From Ovoidimarina sp038744785 (lineage in GTDB: Bacteria; Pseudomonadota; Alphaproteobacteria; Rhodobacterales; Rhodobacteraceae): a stretch of 64,000 bases of DNA. Under the pieces are notes generated by a model. The model saw only the letters and a list, made by a program, of their open reading frames with translations, did no database searches and was not told where the DNA came from. The DNA lies in contig JBCDLX010000023.1 in NCBI GenBank assembly GCA_038744785.1, forward strand, positions 17,986 through 81,985, written 5' to 3'. Position 1 is the first letter of the stretch. Every line of letters begins with the position of its first letter. Shown in pieces: positions 50,869 through 59,335 of this stretch. The position numbers and the translations under genes were made by a program.

Positions 50869-50897
50869 TTGTGTGGTGATTCGGCGGCTGCTAAATT
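50869..50897 (+). promoter_or_regulatory. Candidate promoter of the counter-transcribed RNA
   Basis: TTGTGT (50869-50874), a 17-base spacer and TAAATT (50892-50897) on the plus strand, opposite to repABC transcription, would start an RNA at about 50904. Confidence 0.6.
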
Positions 50898-50903
50898 CTA
50901 GGT

Positions 50904-50968
50904 GTCAAATCTAAGAACTGCGCTTTCGCGTGGCAGCCCTCGAAGCTCCGGTTTCGAGGGTTTTCTTG
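50904..50968 (+). ncRNA. Counter-transcribed RNA (repABC incompatibility RNA)
   Basis: repABC replicons encode a short antisense RNA in the repB-repC spacer that limits repC expression. Here a plus-strand promoter candidate leads to about 65 bases ending in a terminator: CCCTCGAA (50937-50944) pairs with TTCGAGGG (50953-50960), followed by TTTTCTTGTTT. Orientation, size and place all fit the family. Confidence 0.72.
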
Positions 50969-50971
50969 TTT
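50937..50971 (+). terminator. Intrinsic terminator of the counter-transcribed RNA
   Basis: An 8-bp perfect stem (50937-50944 with 50953-50960) with an eight-base loop is followed by a T-rich tail on the plus strand. Confidence 0.75.
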
Positions 50972-50994
50972 GCCTTCCTCCTTTCTGCTCTTCC

Positions 50995-51963
50995 TCAGTT
51001 GCCATCCTCGGGGTTTACAGCTGTAAACTCATCGAAGGATTTCTGGATGATTTCGGCGAGATGTTGGTCAAGCCACTGCGCAAAGGCGGCATTGGTGCCT
51101 CCCTTCTTGACAGACAAAGAAAGCGAGCCCTTGCCTGACTTGATCGTCACACCCTCTACCGGCGTAACTTCTTTGCCAGCAACAACCTGACGCGCTTCTC
51201 GTTGAGCGGCCTTGTTCAAGAGATAATCAAGGCGCTCATCGGAACTCATCGCCGATCCTGCTCCACGGAGTATCGCACTGGCAGCTTTTTCCGAGAGCTT
51301 CTTGGCGGCAAACATATCTGCGAGCGACGTCCATTTTGGGCGCCCCGACTTAGGTGCTGCGCCAACCAGATCGCCAATTGATTGCGGAACGTTCTGCGTA
51401 ACCTTGGAAAGGTGTGACAGACCCGAGGCCGACAGATTCAAAACCTGCCTTGTGGTGGAAGCATCATGACCTGCTGTCTGAATGGCCTCGGCAAAGCGAG
51501 CCTTCTCATAGAACGAAAGGTTCCGACGCGCCGCATTCTCTAACCCCTTCGCAAGTAGAGCCGTGGCATCATCGACGTCCTGGACATTGGCACGAACCTT
51601 TATACCAAGGTCTCGACAGGCCTTCAGACGTCTTCGGCCATAGATTGCTTCGAACCGACCCTCCGTTTTGGCCCTTCGCACCAAGATGGGAACTTGTTGA
51701 CCACCGTCACGAATGCTCAATTTGAGAGCCTCAAAGCCCTCGCCTTCGTCTTCATCGTTTACAGCTGTAAACTCTTCCAAGCGGTCGACCGGGCCCCAGT
51801 CATCGATGAGAGACGGGTCGATCTCCCGAATAGAAGCTAAGGAACCCTGGAGAGCACCTAACGCGGGGGCGCTGGCTTTGGCGCTCCTCTCGGAACCCTT
51901 TGGGCCAGACCTAGCAATGGTGCTCGCGATCCCGGAAAGATCCTGCAGAGACTTCCTCGCCAT
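50995..51963 (-). CDS. repB: RepB partition protein (ParB family) of the repABC cassette
   Basis: The product is 322 residues. It has the ParB nuclease-like domain with VPILVRRAKTEGRFEAIYGRRRLKACRDLG and ALLAKGLENAARRNLSFYEKARF, then a helix-turn-helix (TTRQVLNLSASGLSHLSKV). The stop of repA overlaps its start. Unusually, the frame contains two perfect parS palindromes, at 51013 and 51757, both read as the peptide EFTAVN: one before the ParB domain and one five residues from the C-terminus. Confidence 0.95.
   Translation of the reverse strand: MARKSLQDLSGIASTIARSGPKGSERSAKASAPALGALQGSLASIREIDPSLIDDWGPVDRLEEFTAVNDEDEGEGFEALKLSIRDGGQQVPILVRRAKTEGRFEAIYGRRRLKACRDLGIKVRANVQDVDDATALLAKGLENAARRNLSFYEKARFAEAIQTAGHDASTTRQVLNLSASGLSHLSKVTQNVPQSIGDLVGAAPKSGRPKWTSLADMFAAKKLSEKAASAILRGAGSAMSSDERLDYLLNKAAQREARQVVAGKEVTPVEGVTIKSGKGSLSLSVKKGGTNAAFAQWLDQHLAEIIQKSFDEFTAVNPEDGN
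51013..51028. other. parS: parS centromere site 1 (inside repB 3' end)
   Basis: GTTTACAGCTGTAAAC is a perfect 16-bp palindrome that fits the alphaproteobacterial repABC parS consensus GTTNNCNGCNGNNAAC. It is inside the last codons of repB. Confidence 0.88.
51757..51772. other. parS: parS centromere site 2 (inside repB 5' part)
   Basis: An identical GTTTACAGCTGTAAAC palindrome, within the coding sequence for the N-terminal part of RepB. Confidence 0.88.
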
Positions 51964-53147
51964 TACTTACGCCCCCATGCGTCATGGATCATACGCTCGA
52001 CCTCTTGGCCCACCGCGTCCATCGAGCCCTTCGCACGATCATAGGTCGACCGGGTCATCTCAGATCGGACCACCTCATAGATGGATTGCTTGAGCATAGT
52101 CGCGTCACTGATGGCGGTGCTCTTCAGGGCTGTCGCTGACATCACGCGATCTTGGAACAACGCCCTCATAAAGGATGTCAGTTGCTGTGATGGAATGTCG
52201 GTCGGCTCATCGCGCGTGATGAGAAATTTGAAGTGGTCATACTGAAGCGAAGCGCCAGCGTCTTCGATGACCTCCATGTAAGCTCCAGCCAGCTCGAGAA
52301 ACTGCGCGGTCGACGAAACATCCAACATCGAAGGAGTGAGCGGCACTATCAAGGAACTCGCAGCGGCCATGCCGGCAATAGTGAGAAACCCGAGCTGTGG
52401 CGGGCTATCCATCAAGACAAGATCGAACTGTTGCTCAACCTGAGCAAGGGCGTTCCGAATACGGAGGAAAAAGGGCTGGTCCGGGTTGGAGTGCACCGCA
52501 GACTCGGTTTCAAACTCCGAGAGCATCAGGCGAGCAGGCGCCAAAGAAAGTCCCGGGAAATATGTCGGCACAACCACATCAACCATGTCGACCGGATCGT
52601 CGTAGCGGATCGCGTCATAAACCGTGAGCCCATCGAACTCGATCTCAGGGCTGATCCCGCACATCGAAGTAAGGGACCCCTGGGGGTCCAGATCGACGAC
52701 AAGAACTCTGTAGCCACGCAAGGCAAAATAGTGGGCGAGGTGAATGGTCGTCGTGCTCTTGCTGGAGCCGCCTTTGAAGTTCATCAGTTGCCAAACCTGG
52801 AGCTTTTCACCACCGGTTCGGCGCGGAACATAACGACCCTTCTTCCGCGACGACTGCTCCAGCACCAGACGCGCATCCCATATCTCTTGGGCAGAGTAGT
52901 AGCGACGGCCGCCGCGGCTTTCCGCGGGCTCGGGAATCGTTCCCTCAGAATGGACTTTGCGCATGAACTGCCCAGACACGCCCAAGAGTTCCGCTGCCTC
53001 AGGCGCGGCGAACTCACGTAAGGTCTTTGTGTTGTCTGGGGCAAAGGCCGAGAGCAAATGCTCACGGATCGCGGCGTTCAGACGCTCAGAGATATCGGTC
53101 GCTAGAGCCGATGGTCGCTCCGAAGCTATAGGTGTCACAGGAATCAT
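51963..53147 (-). CDS. repA: RepA partition ATPase (ParA family) of the repABC cassette
   Basis: The product is 394 residues. After an N-terminal helix-turn-helix region (AAELLGVSGQFMRKVHSEGTIPEPAESRGGRRYYSAQEI) it has the deviant Walker A MNFKGGSSKSTTTIHLA, then VLVVDLDPQGSLTSMCG and the Walker B region LVLMDSPPQLGF. RepA autorepresses the operon and, with RepB and parS, segregates the plasmid. Repeats upstream (53221-53263) and a parS-like site (53296-53311) mark its promoter region. Confidence 0.96.
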   Translation of the reverse strand: MIPVTPIASERPSALATDISERLNAAIREHLLSAFAPDNTKTLREFAAPEAAELLGVSGQFMRKVHSEGTIPEPAESRGGRRYYSAQEIWDARLVLEQSSRKKGRYVPRRTGGEKLQVWQLMNFKGGSSKSTTTIHLAHYFALRGYRVLVVDLDPQGSLTSMCGISPEIEFDGLTVYDAIRYDDPVDMVDVVVPTYFPGLSLAPARLMLSEFETESAVHSNPDQPFFLRIRNALAQVEQQFDLVLMDSPPQLGFLTIAGMAAASSLIVPLTPSMLDVSSTAQFLELAGAYMEVIEDAGASLQYDHFKFLITRDEPTDIPSQQLTSFMRALFQDRVMSATALKSTAISDATMLKQSIYEVVRSEMTRSTYDRAKGSMDAVGQEVERMIHDAWGRK

Positions 53148-53220
53148 CTAGTTGCCCCAATTTCGAAAATGTTGCCTTTTTCACGCCACTTGGGGATAAC
53201 AGCCGTGATTCACCCATCTA

Positions 53221-53263
53221 AGTCAAGGATTTTCGCCGATTTAGTGTCTATTGAGTCAAGGAT
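53221..53263. promoter_or_regulatory. Direct repeats in the repA promoter region
   Basis: AGTCAAGGAT occurs at 53221-53230 and 53254-53263, starts 33 bases apart (about three helical turns). On the minus strand each contains TTGACT, a -35-like hexamer. They may be RepA operators or alternative promoters for repABC. Confidence 0.5.
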
Positions 53264-53295
53264 AGACTACATACGCCACCTGCCAGTTCAACCAG

Positions 53296-53311
53296 TTTTA
53301 CAGCTGTAAAC
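53296..53311. other. parS: parS-like site 3 upstream of repA
   Basis: TTTTACAGCTGTAAAC differs from the two repB sites only in its first base and keeps the 14-bp palindromic core. It lies about 150 bases upstream of repA. Confidence 0.75.
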
Positions 53312-53370
53312 ACTACGGTCATGACCGCTGGCCAATAGAAGGCTCAAGGCACCACGCCGCCAGACCGCCA

Positions 53371-53930
53371 TTGGATGGGCCCCAAGAGACGGCTCAAGCC
53401 CCCATAAACCAGCTTGATCAACGTCGCATGAGTCGATCCATAGGGGTGTCCGGTGATTTGCGATCACAGTCGGTAGAACCCCATGCACCATATGCAAACC
53501 GGAAACTCGCTATCGAGGCCAATGGTACGTTGCACGGAGAGTACACCCTCGACCAGCACGCGGACCTCGTGAACGCCGCCAAACTGTTTTTCGAACGAGA
53601 CAAGGGTAGGACGACTATGTGCGTTTCGCCGCGACGCGTCCCCGACTCTATGCGTCCATGATGGGCAGGTTGCTCGATGGCGCACGGATCGACGCCGCTG
53701 ATTAGGGATATGAGGAACTGATACGGAACTAGTCGCCGTCAATGCCGTAACCGGTCTGGCAATTTCGGTCGAGGCCGCGACTGACCAGATGTGGCCCTCC
53801 GCCAATGCCGCCGTGCTGCTCATGTGAAGGCCGCTTTCCGCGACACCGAACAACCCGAGGCTTCTGTCATCGAGCATGTTCGCGAAGGCGCCATGCGGAT
53901 TATCTCTGGGCACTGAAATGACGATGCAAG
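53371..53930 (+). pseudogene. Degraded gene remnants upstream of repA
   Basis: This stretch has short frames with protein-like composition but no complete gene. One plus-strand piece at about 53490-53610 reads RKLAIEANGTLHGEYTLDQ, continuing HADLVNAAKLFFERDKG. Two others near 53730-53910 read ATDQMWPSANAAVLLM and IEHVREGAMRIISGH. They lie in different frames separated by stops. I take them as decayed cargo but cannot name a parent family. Confidence 0.35.
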
Positions 53931-53987
53931 AATACCCTGGTCAGGAGTAGGGCAGGGGAGTGGTCAAGCTCTTCAGGTCCTAAATCT

Positions 53988-54431
53988 TCAACTCTGGCGA
54001 CTAGGAGCATCAGTGGTTTCAAGCAACTTCTGCATCAGCTCGATGAACTGCTGCCGCTCTATCCCGGATAGCCTATCCAGCCTGGAGACATTCTCTGCTT
54101 CAGCGGCCGCGACAGCGGGCGCGTGCAGCTTGCGCGCCCGATCGGTCAGCCGGATCCTTTGAACACGTCCGTCCGCCTCGTCCTTCTTCCGAACGATCAA
54201 TCCGTCGCGCTCCATCCGCGAAAGCGTATTGGCCATGGTCGCCTGCTCGATGTCCAACCGTTCGACCAGTTGCTTCTGAGTCAGCCCGTCTTCCTCCCAT
54301 AGCTCCAGCAGCACCGGAAAGGTGCCGATCGTGATTCCCAGAGGCTTGATGCGCGCCGCGAGGCCGCGTGCGAACAGGCGTGCAACGTGATTGATGAGGT
54401 ATCCCGGCGATTGCGATTTGTCGAAATCCAT
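53988..54431 (-). CDS. MarR-family regulator
   Basis: The product is 147 residues from ATG 54431, with GGAG just upstream; an ATG at 54452 is inside the operator. It has the MarR winged helix: LWEEDGLTQKQLVERLDIEQATMANTLSRMERDGLIVRKKDEADGRVQRIRLTDRARKL. MarR proteins are usually ligand-released repressors of their own and the divergent gene. Here the divergent gene is a small membrane protein, with two palindromes between them. Confidence 0.9.
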   Translation of the reverse strand: MDFDKSQSPGYLINHVARLFARGLAARIKPLGITIGTFPVLLELWEEDGLTQKQLVERLDIEQATMANTLSRMERDGLIVRKKDEADGRVQRIRLTDRARKLHAPAVAAAEAENVSRLDRLSGIERQQFIELMQKLLETTDAPSRQS

Positions 54432-54448
54432 GCCGCTCCGTATCACTT

Positions 54449-54486
54449 GCATAGCCTGCTATGCAATATTATATAGCGTGCTATAT
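54449..54486. promoter_or_regulatory. Twin palindromes between marR and the membrane-protein gene
   Basis: GCATAGC-CT-GCTATGC (54449-54464) and ATATAGC-GT-GCTATAT (54471-54486) are perfect inverted repeats sharing the core TAGC-N2-GCTA, with centres 22 bases apart. They are good candidates for MarR dimer sites controlling both directions. Confidence 0.75.
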
Positions 54487-54506
54487 ATATGCCAATGGAG
54501 CACCCG

Positions 54507-54962
54507 ATGACAAAGACCCTACATCCCATTGCAGGTGCGATTGCCCTGCTCACGATCCTGACCTTCTGGCTTTCGACCGCTCTCAGCGAAGTTTTCGGCA
54601 GTGAAGCCGTCGTGATCGCCGTCAAGACGCTGGTGCCCTGGGGCCTGCTGATCCTGGTCCCCGCATTGATTGCCGTCGGCCTCAGCGGCACCCTTCTGGG
54701 CAAGCGACGGCGGGGTCCGCTGATCGAGCGGAAGCAGAAACGCATGCCCTTCATCGCCGCCAACGGTCTGCTCGTCCTCGTTCCCGCCGCCTTCTACCTG
54801 TCGTTCAAAGCGCAGGCCGGGGCGTTCGACACGGGGTTCTACGTGGTCCAGGCGCTCGAACTGCTGGCGGGCGCAACCAACATCACGCTGCTCGGCCTCA
54901 ACATGCGGGACGGGTTGCGAATGACGGGAAAGCTGCGCCGCCAACCGGCGGCCAGACGCTGA
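54507..54962 (+). CDS. Small four-helix membrane protein
   Basis: The product is 151 residues from ATG 54507, which has GGAG six bases upstream. Four hydrophobic segments are visible (about 8-28, 38-62, 82-100 and 113-133). No catalytic motif or family is recognised. Divergent from the MarR gene and sharing its operators, it is probably the regulated target. Confidence 0.7.
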   Translation: MTKTLHPIAGAIALLTILTFWLSTALSEVFGSEAVVIAVKTLVPWGLLILVPALIAVGLSGTLLGKRRRGPLIERKQKRMPFIAANGLLVLVPAAFYLSFKAQAGAFDTGFYVVQALELLAGATNITLLGLNMRDGLRMTGKLRRQPAARR

Positions 54963-54983
54963 GCGAACCGGGCGCATGCGCAT

Positions 54984-55378
54984 GTCTATTCGTCGCGCGT
55001 AGAACCCGCAGCTAGGCTCAGATGGCCGCGCAAGAGTTGCAGGGCAGGGGCCAGCAGACGCCCCCCGGGGGTAGTAGAGGTGCCATCCCGGGTAGGGTTC
55101 GGACCAGTTCTTCAGCACGGGCACAAGGCGACCAGTGGCAAGCAGGGTCGGGATCGTGGCCTCGGTGATGCAAAGGATGCCGCAGCCTTCGACCGCGGCC
55201 GCGATCAGCAGATCGGCATCGTTGCTGGCGAGCGGACCGATCTCACTCATCTCTCTGACCTCACCATTGCGTTTGAACTCCCAAGGCAGCACCCGACCGC
55301 CCGGCAATCGGAAGTTCAGCCATCTGTGACTGTGCAGATCGGCAGGCTCCTGCGGCGTGCCCACAGCACCTCCAGCGC
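54984..55378 (-). pseudogene. LysR-type regulator remnant
   Basis: The minus strand encodes the C-terminal part of a LysR substrate-binding domain (DLHSHRWLNFRLPGGRVLPW ... NDADLLIAAAVEGCGILCITEATIPTLLATGRLVPVL). The DNA-binding half is missing. A shift in the CCCCCC-GGGGG run near 55061-55071 separates YYPRG from RLLAPALQLLRGHLS in another frame. The gene is truncated and frameshifted. Confidence 0.75.
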
Positions 55379-55491
55379 CTGTTCGTTGATCCCATTGCGA
55401 CCACCCGTTGAACTCACAAAGTCAGAGTTGTCCTCCGCTTGCAAGGCGCCAACAAGAGTTCTAATTTCCAAACTTGCGCGGAGGGCCATAA

Positions 55492-56256
55492 CTATCTGGC
55501 AGCTGCTAGAATGAATGCTGCGATTTGGTCGGGCATCGACAGCATAGATGCGTGACTAGCTGGGATCTCAATCACACTTGCACCAATTCGGGAGGCCAGC
55601 ATGCGTTGCAGTTCGACAGGTACAATGTAGTCATCGACTGTTATTGCGTAGAAGTTTGGTCGGTTTTCCCACGCAACTTGTGTTACTTCGTCCTGCAATG
55701 CTTTCGTGTTCAACGCGCCTTGCATAGTTGCAAGAACTGAACTTTCCGAAGACGGCAAATCCTGCGCAAAATACTTCGTGAACCCTTTTGGGCTCATAGT
55801 CACGTAGCCCGAACTATCGATCACCAGTTCCGACATTCCCTGCGCGTCCGGCGCCTCGTGGGCGACATCCAAAAAACTTTGCCCATGCATCGGGGCAACA
55901 GCAGACAGGTACACAAGTGAACGGACCTTTTCGTGGTCACCGACTTCAGTAATGACCATACCACCCCATGAGTGTCCAACGAGGACGACAGGGCCATCTA
56001 TAGCGTCGATCGCCCGTCTTACGATGGCGGCATCACCTTGCAGGGATTCCAACGGCAACTGGACCGCAGTTACGTTGAGGCCCGCGTCTTGAATAACCGG
56101 AACCACGTGGCGCCATGATGACCCATCAGCAAATGCGCCGTGGACGAGGACTACGGATGCAGCTTCTTGTTCCTGCGCAATCAAAACCTTTGGGGGCAAG
56201 AGAAATGCGGTCACGATGGCCAGAATTCGGATGAGAGAGAGTATACCCATACGCAT
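55492..56256 (-). CDS. Secreted alpha/beta hydrolase
   Basis: The product is 254 residues with an N-terminal signal peptide (ILSLIRILAIVTAFLLPPKVLIAQ). The fold is the alpha/beta hydrolase of the esterase/EstC type: VVLVHGAFADGSSW oxyanion region, nucleophile elbow VLVGHSWGG, and a terminal His in IPASHASMLSMPDQIAAFI. The substrate is unknown, likely a small ester. It has lower GC and differs in style from the plasmid core. Confidence 0.87.
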   Translation of the reverse strand: MRMGILSLIRILAIVTAFLLPPKVLIAQEQEAASVVLVHGAFADGSSWRHVVPVIQDAGLNVTAVQLPLESLQGDAAIVRRAIDAIDGPVVLVGHSWGGMVITEVGDHEKVRSLVYLSAVAPMHGQSFLDVAHEAPDAQGMSELVIDSSGYVTMSPKGFTKYFAQDLPSSESSVLATMQGALNTKALQDEVTQVAWENRPNFYAITVDDYIVPVELQRMLASRIGASVIEIPASHASMLSMPDQIAAFILAAAR

Positions 56257-56362
56257 GATGAGTCCTTTTGTAGATTGAGGGAGGGTCCGGTTCCGGGTTC
56301 ACCGGAAAGGAGAAGACTGGAACGCAGCGCCTCGGTAACACCAAAACGCCGCGCCAAAGTTT

Positions 56363-57010
56363 TCAAAGTGCGCTTTTTAGGATGCGCACCGTTTCACTCG
56401 GCTCTGGCCGGCTTGTATAGTCTGCGTTGATGTTCGTGTCACGGACCAAACCATCCTTGCCGACGACAAGGCGTGCCGGCATGGGCAATTGCCAGGCGTC
56501 GGTGCCGTTGAAGGCGGGCAGGTCGATGCCGATCCCCGAATAGACTTTGCGCAGGTCATCGGGCAGAGAGAAGACAAGCCCGAGCCGCTGGGTATAGAGG
56601 TTCCCAAGGTCAGAGAGGATGTCGAAAGAGAAACCCTTGTCTGCTTTCATTTTTGCAGAGGCCGCCTGGCTTTGTGGTGAGATGATCAGGAGCGTGGCGC
56701 CTGCGTCTCGAAAGCCCTGAGCTTCCTTTTCGAGGGCTTCGAGTTCCAACATGCAGTAGGGACACCAAGCTCCCCGGAAAACGCTAACGACCAATGGGCC
56801 ATCAACAAGAATCCGCTCAAGGTTGACCGGCATGCCGTCTTGGTTTGGCAACGTAAACGAGGGGAGCGCCTCGCCGACTTTGACGACACCGTCCATGATG
56901 CCGGAGGATTTCAGGTTTGCCGTTGCCTGATCCATGATTGCGCGTGTCGAAGCGGGGAGTTTCTGTTCGATCTGAGATTTCAGACTTGCGATATTTTCGT
57001 GAAGGGACAT
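56363..57010 (-). CDS. Peroxiredoxin-like AhpC/TSA-family protein
   Basis: The product is 215 residues from ATG 57010; the frame extends upstream but MSLHENIASLKSQI is the natural start. It has the thioredoxin-fold peroxiredoxin core with VVSVFRGAWCPYCMLELEALE (a CxxC active site), then ATLLIISPQSQAASAKMKADKGFSFDILSD. Members reduce peroxides or act as thiol oxidoreductases. It lies 16 bases after the DJ-1/PfpI gene, so the two form a stress operon. Confidence 0.87.
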   Translation of the reverse strand: MSLHENIASLKSQIEQKLPASTRAIMDQATANLKSSGIMDGVVKVGEALPSFTLPNQDGMPVNLERILVDGPLVVSVFRGAWCPYCMLELEALEKEAQGFRDAGATLLIISPQSQAASAKMKADKGFSFDILSDLGNLYTQRLGLVFSLPDDLRKVYSGIGIDLPAFNGTDAWQLPMPARLVVGKDGLVRDTNINADYTSRPEPSETVRILKSAL

Positions 57011-57026
57011 TTGGGTTCTCTTTGGT

Positions 57027-57716
57027 TCAGTTGGAAAGAAGGGTGAGAAGGGCTTCGGCCGCCGGTTGTGACGACTGCGGATTCTGACCTGTGACGAGGT
57101 TGCCATCGGTGACGACGTTGGGCTGAAAGTCCGGCCCATTTGTGATGACGCCACCGAGGCTGCGCAGTCGGTCTTCCAGAAGGAAGGGCACGATCTCGGT
57201 CAGGCCAACGCCGGCCTCTTCTCCGTTTGTAAATCCGGTGACCTTCTTGCCTGAAACAAGCGGCGTTCCATCGGTTTTCTTGGCGCTGACGAGGGCTACA
57301 GGTCCGTGACAGACAGCGCCGATTGGCTTGTGTTCTTCGTCAAAGGCTTCGATCAGGTTCGCGAGCACTGCATTTTCGGGATAGTCCCACATTGGACCGT
57401 GTCCACCGGGGAAGAAAATGGCATCGAACGACCCGGCATCGACGTCGGCAAGTTTGGCTGTGTTGGCAAGTGCCTTCTTGCTGTCTGCGTCGTCATTGAA
57501 GCGGCGTGTCGCGTCGGTTTGCCAGTCTGCCTGTGCGCTGGTGGGGTCGATCGGGGGCTGGCCACCATCGCGCGAAGCGAGTGTAACTTTGGCGCCGGCA
57601 TCGAGGAACGCATAGTATGGCGATGCAAATTCTTCGAGCCAGAAACCGGTCTTGTTGCCTGTATCGCCGAGTTCGTCATGTGACGTAAGAACGACTAGTA
57701 TCTTGGATTCTGACAT
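57027..57716 (-). CDS. DJ-1/PfpI-family glutamine amidotransferase-like protein
   Basis: The product is 229 residues. The nucleophile elbow GAVCHGPVAL, the FFPGGHGPMWD loop and the N-terminal strand ILVVLTSHDELGDTGNKTGFWLEEFASPYYAF match the Hsp31-like/glyoxalase III branch of DJ-1/PfpI. It probably removes reactive aldehydes such as methylglyoxal. It is co-transcribed with the peroxiredoxin-like gene. Confidence 0.88.
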   Translation of the reverse strand: MSESKILVVLTSHDELGDTGNKTGFWLEEFASPYYAFLDAGAKVTLASRDGGQPPIDPTSAQADWQTDATRRFNDDADSKKALANTAKLADVDAGSFDAIFFPGGHGPMWDYPENAVLANLIEAFDEEHKPIGAVCHGPVALVSAKKTDGTPLVSGKKVTGFTNGEEAGVGLTEIVPFLLEDRLRSLGGVITNGPDFQPNVVTDGNLVTGQNPQSSQPAAEALLTLLSN

Positions 57717-57856
57717 TTAGTTTCTCCTATTGTGAACAGAATTTGGTTTCGGTTCAGGAGAAATATGGGCCCACGCCAGAACGTCGATTAGAGGCGGAAT
57801 TGGGTAATGGACCTTTGTCGGTGATCAACAATCGGCGTGCATACCCCCTAAAGACG

Positions 57857-57886
57857 AAACCCGGAAAGCCCCTGCTGTCCGGGTTT
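57857..57886 (-). terminator. Hairpin downstream of the DUF1330 gene
   Basis: AAACCCGGA (57857-57865) pairs with TCCGGGTTT (57878-57886), a perfect 9-bp stem. It lies in the 220-base spacer past the DUF1330 stop and before the DJ-1 gene. The flanking T-tracts are short. Confidence 0.5.
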
Positions 57887-57937
57887 ACTCTTGAGAGCCA
57901 AGGGGCTGGCCCACGATGAATTTGCGTTTGCTCTGGT

Positions 57938-58258
57938 TTAGGCCTCAAACTCAGGGACGAGGATGATCGTCGACTGACTTAGATCAATTGCGCCAAACCG
58001 GATGTCTTTGAGCGGCTGGTATTCAGGGTCAAAATACCAGGCATCAAACTCTGCGCGAGATGGAAATTTCAAAATGATCGTGTTGTCCTTGCCATATGTG
58101 CCTTCGATCACTTCTGGCTCTTGTGAAACGGCAATACGTTCCACGCCGTGCCGTTGCCCGATTGGCGCCAGATGCGCGGCGTAATCGTTGAAATATGCGT
58201 CTTTATCATGAATTTTTAGTTGGACGATTGCGTAGACGGGCTGAGTCTTTGAGTTCAT
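57938..58258 (-). CDS. DUF1330-family protein
   Basis: The product is 106 residues. It has the dimeric ferredoxin-like DUF1330 pattern: PVYAIVQLKIHDKDAYFNDYAAHLAPIGQRHG, then VIEGTYGKDNTIILKFPSRAEFDAWYFDPEYQPL. The family is small, monooxygenase-like and of unknown substrate. It lies between the stress operon and a LysR regulator. Confidence 0.88.
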   Translation of the reverse strand: MNSKTQPVYAIVQLKIHDKDAYFNDYAAHLAPIGQRHGVERIAVSQEPEVIEGTYGKDNTIILKFPSRAEFDAWYFDPEYQPLKDIRFGAIDLSQSTIILVPEFEA

Positions 58259-58403
58259 GGGAACCTCTGAAGCATTAGAATTGAGGATCGCGCCGCGGTG
58301 TCGCAGCGCTCCGCTTGTTGAATTTATCAGAATGCACTGACCGAATTAGCCCTATGGACAGAACGCACCTTTGTTATCTGGCAACAATCGTAGTTGGTGA
58401 CAG

Positions 58404-59291
58404 TTATTCAGGCCCGGGAACATGGTTTCGCGCTGCTAGAAACTCGATCAGTTTTCGGACGCGAAATGGGAGATAGTCTTTGGATGGATAGCACAACACA
58501 ATGTCCTGTGTCGGGACTTCATAGTCTTCAAGAACTCTGACAAGACGGCCTGTTTCGAGGGCGCTTTCTACATAGGCATCTGCCAGTCGGGCTACGCCAA
58601 GCCCTTGTTCCGCAGCGCGTGCAAGGACATATCCGCTATTGGACCAGAGCCTGGCGGGCGGGCGAATTTCATATGGATCGTTGCCATTGGTCGAGAACAG
58701 CCACTTCAACCCTTTTGATCTTAGGCCATCGAGATGAAGAAGGTCTTCTGGAACTTGGGGAATGCTCTTTTCGGCAAAGTATTCAGGGGCGCCACAAACA
58801 ATCATTCGGCGCGTTGAAATTCGGCGCATGATTAAGTCGGGATCGCTGGGAGTCCCATGGCGTATCGCGAGGTCAAAGCGCTCTGCGACGAGGTCCACTT
58901 GGCGGTCAGTCATCAGAAGCTCTATCTCGATGTCCGGATAGTGTGCCGCGAAATCGACGATAACGTCTTTGACCCAAGTTTCGCCGAATGCGCCGCCTGC
59001 GGTTACGCGGATTGTCCCTTTTACCAGTTCCTGTTGTTCTGACATGTCAGCGGAAAGTGCTTCGATGTCTTCTAGTATGGACTTGGCACGTTCATAATAC
59101 TGCGCACCGATGTCCGTGAGGTTTACTTGACGTGTTGTCCGGTGAAGAAGCCGCGCGCCAATTCGCGCCTCCAAGCTGGCGACGCGCCGAGAGATGAATG
59201 CCGCCGACATCCCGATCGCCTCGCCTGCCCGCGTGAAGCCGCCGTTCTCTACGACCGCACAGAACTCGGCCAGCCCTTCGAGGTCCTTCAT
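58404..59291 (-). CDS. LysR-family transcriptional regulator
   Basis: The product is 295 residues from ATG 59291, with a GGGGAA upstream. The N-terminal winged helix (LAEFCAVVENGGFTRAGEAIGMSAAFISRRVASLEARIGARLLHRTTRQVNLTDIG) and the substrate-binding domain with FGETWVKDVIVDFAAHYPDIEIELLMTDRQVDL place it in the CrgA/DmlR-like branch. It probably controls one of its neighbours. The start lies near the 3' end of the quinone-oxidoreductase gene. Confidence 0.92.
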   Translation of the reverse strand: MKDLEGLAEFCAVVENGGFTRAGEAIGMSAAFISRRVASLEARIGARLLHRTTRQVNLTDIGAQYYERAKSILEDIEALSADMSEQQELVKGTIRVTAGGAFGETWVKDVIVDFAAHYPDIEIELLMTDRQVDLVAERFDLAIRHGTPSDPDLIMRRISTRRMIVCGAPEYFAEKSIPQVPEDLLHLDGLRSKGLKWLFSTNGNDPYEIRPPARLWSNSGYVLARAAEQGLGVARLADAYVESALETGRLVRVLEDYEVPTQDIVLCYPSKDYLPFRVRKLIEFLAARNHVPGPE

Positions 59292-59335
59292 TGAAATTCC
59301 CCTATCGGGAGTTGGTCGGCGCAATTCACGCCTTG

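Noticed and set aside
54519..55364. 281-residue minus-strand frame joining the LysR fragment to sequence opposite the membrane protein
   Set aside because: Only the first ~100 residues resemble LysR; the rest is antisense to the four-helix protein. It was treated as a pseudogene that ends near 54984.
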